From contig CM070900.1 of NCBI GenBank assembly GCA_036417435.1, positions 115,855,315 through 115,919,314 on the forward strand: DNA of 64,000 nt, in the 5' to 3' direction. The notes under the pieces are model-generated. The model had not been told where the DNA came from. It worked only from the letters and a program-made list of their open reading frames with translations, and searched no databases. The stretch comes from Inia geoffrensis. Its lineage: Eukaryota; Chordata; Mammalia; Artiodactyla; Iniidae. A program made the translations under genes and the position numbers. Positions 55,513-64,000 of this stretch are shown piece after piece (position 1 is the first letter of the stretch; every line of letters begins with the position of its first letter).

Positions 55513-56708
55513 TGTAACTTGGCGCAATTTTATCAAAAGATGAACAGATCATATCCATAGATGGTTCTAGGACAAGGGACATTTCACAGTTCCTTTGCAA
55601 AACATACTGCTATTATGATTCCTCTGCCACCACTTCTGGCAGTTGTGTACACAGCCAGAAAGGTGCTGGCTGCTTCTAACAGCCTGCATAGAGGAAGTCA
55701 ATTAATGGCCTGAGGACCGTTAATGGCCTGAGGCTAAGAATATTTACCTGTTCCCAAAAGAAGAGGACGTAGCTTCTGAAAAATCTACACAAGCATCTAA
55801 AAGTGCATATAATACTAAAATTAGGAGAACATTTCTACTAAATACTAAATATTGACAATGCTTTTGAAGACCTGAGTACAAAGGGACCAATGTGATGTCA
55901 TCTTCTATTTTAAGACATAAGTTGATACATCTAAGTGGGTAATATAGCCTATGAAGGTCATTTGAACTTGAGTTTTAGTGATTTTTCTAAATATTATTTA
56001 TTCGAAAACCTTCTTACATAATATGAGGAATTGGTTCTCTTTTTGTCTTCACCTGTGCTGTCACCTGAAAAAGTCAGCCATTGTTCATCATGAAAATACC
56101 GTAAGTCATACCTGTGTCACAGCAGATCATGAAGTGACTGAAGATGTCAAAGGAAAGGCTGGGTCCTTTGCTGACATGTTTCTTCCTGGCAGATCCAGCA
56201 TCGTCCTTTGTGTCATTAAGCCACCTACCACTCCATTACCTTTGATTCTTTGTTAATTTTATTCTACCACTACCTGTTTCATTTAGAAAATGTACAGAAA
56301 TCAAGAACTACAGCAAAAAAAATTTTAACATTGCTGTTGGTCTAGTGATTAAGAGTATTTAGACAAATGATTCTATTTCTTCATTACTGTCAACTCTTCA
56401 AAAATTCTACCTTTAATAAATTATTTGAGTAAATGGAAAGAAAATAAATACAGAAGTTAATTTATATGTGCTAACAAGAAATCACAGTTTTCTCCACATT
56501 GGTTTTACCATTGAAAGAAGCAGCCTTAAAAAAAAAAAAACAAAAAAATGTGTTCAACCAACATATTACTACATCTTCAGCTAAAATATAATTTTGGATA
56601 ATACATGAGGGAAATACAAAGTGAATCCAAATTTTTGTGTTAGTTCCTGACATTGGTAAATATTTGTATGTGTATAAGTACTGACTTGATGATACTTGTG
56701 ATTAAAAA
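55513..56708. other. Unique sequence with a short 18 bp tandem duplication
   Basis: TTAATGGCCTGAGG occurs at 55702-55715 and 55720-55733, as two 18 bp units differing near the end. A 92-codon frame at 55978-56256 has no recognised domain. An A-rich run lies at 56528-56547. Confidence 0.5.
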
Positions 56709-56715
56709 CACTCTA

Positions 56716-56929
56716 GGGCTTCCCTGGTGGCGCAGTGGTTGAGAGTCCGCCTGCCGATGCAGGGGACATGGGTTCGTGCCCCGGTCCGGGAAGATCCCAC
56801 ATGCTGCGGAGCGGCTGGGCCCGTGAGCCATGGCCGCTGAGCCTGCGCCTCCGGAGGCTGTGCTCCGCAACAGGAGAGGCCGCAGCAGTGAGAGAGCCCC
56901 ACACACCGGAAAAAAAAAAAAAAAAAAAC
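56716..56929 (+). mobile_element. CHR-type SINE
   Basis: Sense copy with an almost consensus head GGGCTTCCCTGGTGGCGCAG and a long A tail (about 19). A short target-site duplication CACTCTA is at 56709-56715 and 56930-56936, preceded by A-rich sequence on both sides. Antisense 80-113 codon frames across it are artefacts. Confidence 0.94.
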
Positions 56930-57091
56930 CACTCTAAATTCCAAACATAAAGTAAAAACAGTAATGAAAGGAAGAATGACATCAGCAAAATGACTGAATA
57001 AGACATCCCTGGTGTGACCTGCCTCACCAACAATGATTTTGCATCAATCCACAATCACAGGAGCTTTGGGATCTAGGTAGGAGATAGTGAC

Positions 57092-57490
57092 ATGATATAT
57101 ATTGAAAACCCTATAGAATCCTACCAAAAAAAAAAAAAAAATCTATTAGAACTAATAAATGAACTCAGTAAAGTTGCAGAATATAAAACTAACGTTCAAA
57201 AATTAGTCACATTTCTATACACTAAAAGCAAAATATCTGAAAGTGAAATGAAGAAAACAATCCCGTTTACAGTAGCATTAAAACAATAAAATACTTAGGG
57301 ATAAATTTAACCAAGATAGTGAAAGATCTGTATACTGAAAACTGTAAGACATTGAGGAAAGAAATTGAAGAAGTCACAAATAAATACAAAGATATCCCAT
57401 GTTTTTGGATCAGAAGAATTAATATTGCTAAAATATCCATACTACTCAAATCCATCTGTAGTTTCAATGGTCAAAGAATACAGCTCCCAA
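57092..57490 (+). pseudogene. L1 ORF2 fragment (RT region), broken
   Basis: The 65-codon frame 57092-57289 matches ORF2 around the RT palm (ELSKVAEYKTN-like) and ends in a stop. A second frame at 57319-57501 continues with KDLYTENCKTLRKEIEEVTN and WIRRINIAKISILLKSI-type text. The frames are split, so no protein is possible. An A run of 16 interrupts the start. Confidence 0.82.
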
Positions 57491-57766
57491 TTATAAGATG
57501 AATAATTTCTGTGAACCTACTATTGAGCATAGTGACTATAGTTAACAATTCTGTATTATACACTTGAAAGTCACTAAGAAATTAAATATTGAATGTTCCT
57601 ACCAGAAAAAGTAAATTGTAATTATGTGAGGTGATGGATGTGTTAACTGACCTTATTATGGCAATCATTTCACAATATGTACACGTCTCAAGTCATCATG
57701 TTGTACACCTTAAACTTATACAATATTATATGTCAATTATATCGCAGTAAAGCTGGAAAAAATAAT
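57092..57766 (+). mobile_element. L1 LINE with internal deletion: ORF2 RT region joined to a 3' UTR
   Basis: The plus strand 57092-57490 encodes ORF2 RT-region text: a frame with NLLELINELSKVAEYKTNVQ and KISESEMKKTIPFTVALKQ. It then jumps to an older L1M-type 3' UTR (57505-57766): 'gtattatacacttgaaagtcactaagaaatta', 'tgtgaggtgatggatgtgtta', 'atcatgttgtacaccttaaacttata' and 'tatgtcaattatatcgcagtaaa'. The missing part is most of the RT core and the C terminus. Bases 56965-57091 might be an L1 5' UTR remnant, which is uncertain. Confidence 0.83.
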
Positions 57767-60569
57767 GGGAATAATTTTCAAGTTACAGATCAGATGCAGG
57801 GTCTGGGGATTTATTCATGATTGGGACACTTTGCAGTCTCCACTCTGTTTTGTTCTTCCTCCCCACTAAGAAATTTGTTGGAGACTTTCCCCTAATATTT
57901 TGAGATCACATAATGTGACACAAGGGACTAAAATCAGAAAATCAGATGGAATTGTGTTTATTTTTTTCTTACGGGGATTAAGGAGAATTGGTACATCCGA
58001 AAAGCAGACCAAAACTAGTAAACTCAGACTCCAAATGTCAGTCAACAGAAGATAATGTTGATAATTTTAAAAAATGACAAATATATTTCTAACTAAAAAA
58101 ATTAAGTCTGATAGGAGTAACTTGATTGTATAATGCATCATGTGACAGCTGCCACTCTGAAGCTTATCTTTGGGGTCTCACAGAGTTTGGAAGCATTTCT
58201 CTGATGAGCATTAGTGATGTTAATTGCAGTGGAAACATAGTTTAATGACAACCAACTTTCTTAACACCATAAACACACCTAAAATGGCATATTAGACCAG
58301 TCCTGGATCAAAGGAATGTAAAATCTAAATTATTTCTATCTTTTGCCCACAAGCAACTTTTAAGAGCTGGCAATTGGTGTTTCAAAGCCTTATTGGTGGT
58401 GGTTGTTGTTTTCTTTCCTGTATTGGTAGATTTTGAACACTGAGACTATAATTTATTTTACTAAAAAAGTTGATTTAGATTAAGGTTAAAGATAACCTTC
58501 TTCTACTTTTACAATGCTTAAGGTGTCACACCTAGCAACAAGAACGTTGCATGTACTTTTCAGTGGGCAGTATTATTTGACCAAAGCATAAGTGGCAGAA
58601 GTATTTCAACACAGAAAGTTCCCGAGGAAGAAACTAAATTTTGAGGAATCTCCATCTAAAATTACATTAGTGTTCTCAAACTACAAGAAACATGCTAATA
58701 GTTACGTTCATTAATTTTATCTCCTTTGGTTCATTAATTTTATGTTGTTGACTGCGAAAATGACACTGTGCTTCCGGTCTGAAGAGTATTAAGTCTTCCT
58801 TTACAATTTTTTGCATTATCACACTGGTCCAAATTAAATTAGACTACATTCATGGCATATGAGCAAAACTAAGTAAATAAAGTTTGTATTTTATGAATGA
58901 ACCAAAAGGATTACCAATTAAAAAGAAAAAAGCACTAAAAGTTCTTCTATGGGGAAATATGTTGCCCTCTTCTTAATGAGGCTGCAACCAGGGCAACAAG
59001 ACATATTTGATAACATCACATTCAGATCAGGGGAGATTGTGTGAATATAAAAACCATAATAATATGATCCTGTTTTATGCACCAAGAGATTGGGTTAGGG
59101 CAACTTAAACAAATTATTAGTCAAGAGCATATTTTGCTAAAGATCGAGATCTTTGGGCACACGGTATCATTTTCTTCATGTCTTTTTCAAGCCTGTATCT
59201 GTCTATGGAGAAAAAATGGATATTTTCCCCATAAGACAATGACAGAAATAGGCTGTGGATATGCGTCTATGTCCAATCAGCAGCATTATGCATAGTAATA
59301 TGTGGCACAGCTTGTGTAATGAAGTTCCCAGCGTGCAGTCTGGAAAGGTATCCTCCAGTGTGTAGGGTGATTTATTTCCTCTGTCAAGAGGCAGGACAGC
59401 CAAGACTTGTCCTTCCCTACCGTACCTGCAAAAATACTCTGTCATCTTGGGAAGTGGTAATGGGTTCGGCTAGAGCTGTACAGGGGCATTGTTTTGAAGC
59501 CTTCATTTAGCTGGGCTGTTTCCCGTGCCTTTTAATTCTGTCACTGAAACATTAAAGGGGATTTCTTCAAAAACAAAGCAATGTCTAGTGAGAAGGGCTA
59601 CCATGTTGTACTATTGCCTTGAAATCAGTATTTAGAATAATGAATAGAAACTTTTGCTGTGGTAAAAGTATATAGAAAATGAGAGGAAACAGCTTTGTAT
59701 ATAATTTAACAACTTTCTCTGTAGTCAGGGTGAAAGAAAAACAAGGTTTGTGTTTGCTCCTTAAAATTATTAAAGTCTGTACATTTACAGTAGCCATGAT
59801 TTCTAGTGCTAAAATGTAGCTGTTAACTATACAGTTTTTCTTGGCTATTTATATTAGATTTTAAATTAGAATTTTAATTTCCTTTTGAACTTTTTTAAAT
59901 ATATGGAAGTTTATCTAATGATAGTGCTTTTTCCAAAACAGAGCTTTGTTTTTTAAATAAATAAAACTAAGTAAAATGAAAATTTAAAATATATACTAAA
60001 CTATTTTTCTTTATCATCTCTAACTGTAATAATCATTAAATAGCAAAACGTTTTATTTTTCAAAAGAGTAGAAAATCAAGAGAATAAAACTGAACAGCAA
60101 TTCTCCTAATATTGGAATAAGTTATTTGTTATCAAGATTTTTAATGTATTTTAATAAATGCTTTATATTATGTGTTTCCTCACATAATTTTTACTTAGAA
60201 AGCCAACATTATTTGTTTTTAGAAAATACGTCTTACGTATCTCTAGCATTTCAAAAACCTGCATTTTGAAGTGCTAGTAAGAATTTCATGTGGGCAACTT
60301 ACAAGTGGAAATAAGGTGTGATTTGTTTACAGCTGAAAATACTTAACAGTGCTGAAATTCAAACAGGAATGGAAACAATTCTCTAAAGAGAGAAGAGGGA
60401 AATACAGTAATTGTCTTAATGCTCAGTTACAATATTTCTAATGAAAAGCTTATTTGAGACTTCTTTCTAATAAGTTTATTTGAGACTTCTTTCTAATAAG
60501 TTTATCTTAGAGAAGAATGGTAGTTAATTTGGCCAAATTCATTGAAGAAGCATAATGTCAAAGGTAAGA
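57767..60569. other. Unique AT-rich sequence; no gene
   Basis: I see no repeat family I can name apart from the tandem duplications listed separately. A short direct repeat GTTCATTAATTTTAT lies at 58706-58720 and 58729-58743. Frames at 59077-59295, 59203-59445 and 59585-59797 have no recognisable domain. Confidence 0.45.
60451..60502. repeat. Perfect tandem duplication, 26 bp x 2
   Basis: A 26 bp unit beginning TATTTGAGACTTCTTTCTAA occurs twice without a mismatch at 60451-60476 and 60477-60502. Identity over both units suggests a recent event. Confidence 0.93.
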
Positions 60570-60785
60570 TCTTAGATGGCACTTGCTTGGGTTCAGACTC
60601 AGTTGCGTGAAGGATTCCACCACTTTCTAGACAAGTCACCTATGTAAGCATCAGACTCCTTATCTGTAACGTAAGAATAATAATTTCTTGGTTGTTATGA
60701 TCCATAATGTTTTAGAAAGTTAAATTAATTTTGTAGAAGTTTTGGCACAGCAACTGGTACCTAGTGAGTATGTTTGGTATACATA
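60570..60785 (+). mobile_element. MIR SINE
   Basis: The order 'ttgggttcagactcagttgc', 'ttccaccactttctagacaagtcac', 'gcatcagactccttatctgtaacg', 'aataatttcttggttgttatgat' and 'gcacagcaactggtacctagtgagtatg' fits MIR. Confidence 0.8.
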
Positions 60786-61310
60786 CTATATTCAGTAAGC
60801 ATGTCTATGTCACTTTAAATTCTGCTACACAGCATTTCTATACTTTGCTACTTGGACTGCTAGAATGTTTTACTTTCTGTGGGTTCAGATTCTAGGTGGT
60901 AAATTCTGCAGAGCTACTGTGGGGATCACTTTGATACTTCTGTAATGTTCTTTCAGGCATTTTAGTCGAGTAGTATCTTATTCTGTTTTCAACAATGATT
61001 TATTACTTACCATGTAGGGTTTGATAGGAAACTGTTTCAAAGATTAAATCAGCTCCTCCCATTTGGACAGCTCTAGCCATTGTCTTTGAATTATATAAAG
61101 AGAATATTTTTTATCAGTGGTCCTTTATGTCTATGCTTGTAAATGGTTTTAAGTTTAAATCTAAAGGAAGGATGAAGAGCTGGGAAGAGGAGTGAGCTAG
61201 ACTTATTGGAATTTCTATTGATGACAGCAAGTGTTACTCTAAAATGAAAGAGCTAAAGCATAAAATCAAGAGTGGTTTACTTTACTCTTCAGAACCTACT
61301 TTGTCTTTCT
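60786..61310. other. Unique sequence, no feature recognised
   Basis: Nothing recognisable before the next SINE. Confidence 0.5.
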
Positions 61311-61323
61311 CTATACCTTTATT

Positions 61324-61326
<3 letters not shown>

Positions 61327-61356
<30 letters not shown>

Positions 61357-61545
61357 GGTATGCGGGCCTCTCACTGTTGTGGCCTCTCCCGTTGCGGAGT
61401 ACAGGCTCCGGACGCGCAGGCTCAGCGGCCATGGCTCACGGGCCCAGCCGCTCCGCGGCATGTGGGATCTTCCCAGACCGGGGCACGAACCCGTATCCCC
61501 TGCATCGGCAGGCGGACTCTCAACCACTGCGCCACCAGGGAAGCC
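61327..61545 (-). mobile_element. CHR-type SINE
   Basis: Minus-strand copy with a T run of 28 (the A tail) at 61327-61354. The perfect 16 bp target-site duplication CTATACCTTTATTTCT lies at 61311-61326 and 61546-61561. The body is close to consensus. Open frames of 81-128 codons across it are artefacts. Confidence 0.96.
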
Positions 61546-61580
61546 CTATACCTTTATTTCTATTGGACTTTTACTTTGGC

Positions 61581-61765
61581 TAGGAGCTTTTCACAGATTA
61601 GCTCATCTAATCCTTGCAGTAACCATGTGAATATGTTATTAATCCTGTTTTAAAGGAAACCATGTCTTTGAGAGGTTGGGTGGTCGCACGGTGATTAGGA
61701 AAGAACCAGAACTCAAACCCAGTCTTGCCTCACTCCATGCCAATGCTCTTTACTCAGCTATAAAA
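61581..61765 (-). mobile_element. MIR SINE between two SINEs
   Basis: Antisense MIR: 'ttcacagattagctcatctaatccttgcagtaaccatgtgaata', 'ctgttttaaaggaaacc', 'ttgagaggttgggtggtcgcacggtga', 'aaccagaactcaaacccag', 'tgccaatgctctttactca'. It lies between the inverted CHR SINEs. Confidence 0.83.
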
Positions 61766-61774
61766 ACTTCTTCC

Positions 61775-61981
61775 GGGCTTCCCTGGTGTTGCAGTGGTTG
61801 GGAGTCCGCCTGCCGATGCAGGGGACACGGGTTTGTGCCCCGGTCCGGGAAGATCACACATGCCGCGGAGCAGCTGGGCCCATGAGCCATGGCCGCTGAG
61901 CCTGCGCGTCCGTAGCCTATGCTCGGCAACGGGAGGGGCCGCGGTGGTGAGAGGCCTGCGTACCGCAAAAAAAAAAAAAAA
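61775..61981 (+). mobile_element. CHR-type SINE, opposite orientation to the copy at 61327
   Basis: Sense copy with head GGGCTTCCCTGGTGTTGCAG and an A run of 16. The A box is changed (TGTTGCAGTGG) but the B box reads GGTTTGTGCC. I cannot define a clear target-site duplication. Its neighbour on the left is the inverted SINE 229 bp away. Confidence 0.93.
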
Positions 61982-61994
61982 ACCAAAAATCTGT

Positions 61995-62018
61995 TTCTCT
62001 TCTCCTTCTCCCCCTCCT

Positions 62019-62056
<38 letters not shown>

Positions 62057-62069
62057 GTCTCTTTCTCTC
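61995..62069. repeat. Pyrimidine-rich (TC)n tract
   Basis: Starts as CTTCTCC-type sequence, then a run of TC at 62024-62050, then GTCTCTGTCTCTTTCTCTC. It follows directly after the SINE tail. Confidence 0.93.
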
Positions 62070-62594
62070 ACATATATTCTCCTTTAAGTAATCATGATGC
62101 AGAATGGAAAATAAATCCATGTCATTTTATATTTCTTTTTAATCATATTTTAATTGAAAACAATGTTAAATAATCTCTCTATTGCATTTTCTAAAAGAAT
62201 ATATCACTATTGTAAGTTGAATGTTAGACTCATGTCTTTTCTCTGCATTAGTGACCTTCAGAAGAAATCAGCTTCTGTGACAGCGAGACTCAAATTGGAG
62301 TCAAATTATTCTCTTATGGTGAACAGAGAGATTAAGATTTTACATTAATAGCAAAGACAGCATTGAGGTTAGGATCTAGAAGATCAAAATCAGGTGTGTG
62401 GTCCACAATGAATTACAAAGTATCAGTCAAGCTGTTATGTCAGAATCAGGGACCTGGGAGGACAGAGTTAGGCTGCTACCTAGGTCAGAAAAATCAGGGA
62501 TTACAATCAAGAAGACAAGAGGAAATATTACAGATCAAGATCTCGTCGAAAGGTATAGTAAGGGAGAGAGAACTCTTGGAAAATCTGTATAAAT
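62070..62594. other. Unique sequence, no feature recognised
   Basis: Frames at 62154-62348, 62363-62608 and 62398-62592 have no recognised domain. Confidence 0.5.
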
Positions 62595-62712
62595 TCTGTG
62601 ACCCTTAACTTTCTCATCTTCGAATATGGATATAACTGCTTGAGTTGTGGGGATTAGACATACTACCTGAAATGCACCTAACAATTCCTGACATGGCTGT
62701 AACCCAATAAAT
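62595..62712 (+). mobile_element. MIR SINE fragment
   Basis: The text 'ctgtgacccttaactttctcatcttcgaatatggatataac', 'tgtggggattagacatac', and 'cctgacatggctgtaacccaataaatgg' matches the MIR core and 3' half. Confidence 0.72.
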
Positions 62713-63439
62713 GGCCCTACAAGGGAAGAAAACCCTAGTGTTTTATATATTTATGACCTTGACTCATAGTTTAAGATTTTCTATAAAACGGTGTTTCTCA
62801 AACATGAAAGTGTTCTGTTCCACACAGGCTAACATGACAATTCATGTGTCACTGCCCTCCATGTGTGCATGGGTGTCCAGACCCCAAATATCAATGTTAA
62901 TTTATATAAATGAAGTAAAAGCTTAAAAATGGGAAATACACACATACATATAATGAATATACATGCATGAAATGAATATATGTATTTCTAAAATTAGATT
63001 ATAATATTGTGGTTTCATAACAAAGAAGAGGAATTTGTTTATAGGCTATAATTTCAAGTAAATAAGTTTTAAAAAAAAAAAAAAAACTCCAAAATGTGAA
63101 TATTCCTTAACATTATACATGTTGAACATAACTACTCTCTTTAAAACTTAGGGGATAGATGTGAGCTGTGACTAGATGAAAAACAAATAAAATTATGTAA
63201 AATAGTATTGGCTAAGCATCTCAAAAAATATCAGCAATAATTCTCTTACTGGTCACTGAATACCCGTATAAGTTAAAAATCCAGTATGTTCAAATTCATT
63301 CAACTTTTTTTTCTCCAAATAACAACACACCTATATTAAATGTTATCAATATCCTACAGTTTCACTCTTCTCTCATCGGATGTTGGTGATGGAAGGATCA
63401 GAGGCAAGGATAATGTAAAGGATAGGAAGAGTCCTGGTT
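62713..63439. other. Unique AT-rich sequence
   Basis: Low-complexity text lies at 62938-62990 (repeats of ATGAATAT and ACATACAT) and an A run at 63071-63086. No gene or named family is seen; a 'tttctcaaac' phrase at 62793 is too short to call a hAT end. Confidence 0.5.
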
Positions 63440-64000
63440 GTCAGAAATCGTCTTTCTAAAATGCATCTGGTCATTTTATTGCAGTGCTGAAATTCCTCAG
63501 TATCTCCGCATTGCCTATATATAAATGCAAATTCTTTGTCCACCATTTTCAACTTGTTTACTCTTACGTGTGAACTTAAGTGACAGGCTTACTCACATAT
63601 CTTCTGAAAAGGGTACGCTCGGCTTTGCATGTGCCATTCTCTGTGCTGAAATGCCCTTCCTCATCTGATGTTGCCCAACAAACTTTGGCTTATACTTGAA
63701 GACTTAGTTCAAGTGTAATTTCTTTTGTGAGGATTTCTTTAACTGTCCCCTGCACAATTTATCATTTCCGTGTACCTTTTGCCTCCATTGCCTCCATCCA
63801 GTAGTTCATACTTCTGTGTTTCAGCACTTAGCAGAACAGTATTACTCTCATTTGTTTGGTTGTGGTGCCCTAATTTAGATAGTGAGTTGCTTGAAAAGTA
63901 GGATTCTGTTTTTTTCATCTTCTTATCCTTAAATCCTAGTACACTGCCTGCCTGGCTTAATACGTAGCATAATTCAAGAGGTATGTGTTGAGTAAATGAA
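63440..64000 (+). mobile_element. L2 LINE, runs off the window end
   Basis: L2 landmarks in order: 'tctttctaaaatgcatctggtcatttta', 'cattctctgtgctgaaatgcccttcctca', 'tacttgaagacttagttcaagtgtaa', 'ttaactgtcccctgcac', 'agcacttagcagaacagtatta', 'gatagtgagttgcttgaaaagtaggattctg' and 'ttcaagaggtatgtgttgagtaaatgaa' at the end. This is the L2 3' end and should stop just beyond 64000. Confidence 0.87.

Overview
The window is a 64 kb piece of AT-rich mammalian nuclear DNA, almost certainly from a whale or dolphin. The species call rests on nine copies of a roughly 200 bp tRNA-derived SINE, whose head reads GGGCTTCCCTGGTGGCGCAG. This is the CHR-type SINE typical of Cetacea, and it differs from the Bov-tA/Bov-A2 SINEs of cattle and sheep. 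Placental L1 elements, MIR, L2, MaLR (MLT1) LTRs, Tigger and hAT transposons fill in the usual mammalian repeat spectrum. I found no protein-coding exon, RNA gene, CpG island or CRISPR array. Nearly all longer open frames lie in repeats: SINEs read in several frames, L1 ORF2 remnants, and a dead Tigger transposase. The window is intergenic or a long intron.

Layout. 0-15 kb is mostly unique AT-rich sequence with one SINE (1.5 kb), an L1 tail (1.8-3.3 kb), a TG/CA microsatellite (7.2 kb), two MIRs and a MER5A-like element. 15.2-21.1 kb is a minus-strand L1 cluster: an L1 carrying two SINEs, a MER2-like end, a hAT copy, a MIR, an older L1, and a 2.9 kb 5'-truncated L1 with the RT FADD motif still visible. 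21-34 kb is unique DNA mixed with ancient L2, MIR and MLT1 copies, and a pure (CA)33 tract. 34-38.3 kb has a hAT copy, a SINE, a CR1/L3-like LINE, an old L1, a Tigger-type fragment and a (TC)28 tract. 38.3-42.7 kb is repeat-poor and includes a more GC-rich stretch that could be a regulatory element. 42.67-44.90 kb is a nearly end-to-end Tigger1-like transposon with a broken transposase. 45.1-57 kb has a young L1 3' end, MLT1, SINEs, and an L2 with a MIR inside it. 57-64 kb has a deletion-bearing L1, an inverted SINE pair, MIRs and a terminal L2.

No genes act together here. What can be read is a layered insertion history: old L2/MIR/CR1/hAT/Tigger, then MLT1 and older L1, then younger L1, then CHR SINEs with intact target-site duplications. 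I found no convincing new biological system. The most checkable items are the Tigger1 copy that appears to lack its N-terminal helix-turn-helix segment, a 67 bp uninterrupted alternating pyrimidine-purine tract, an inverted SINE pair, a probable tail-only retroinsertion, and a candidate regulatory stretch at 40.5-41.1 kb. Family names come from recognition of consensus features, not from a database search.
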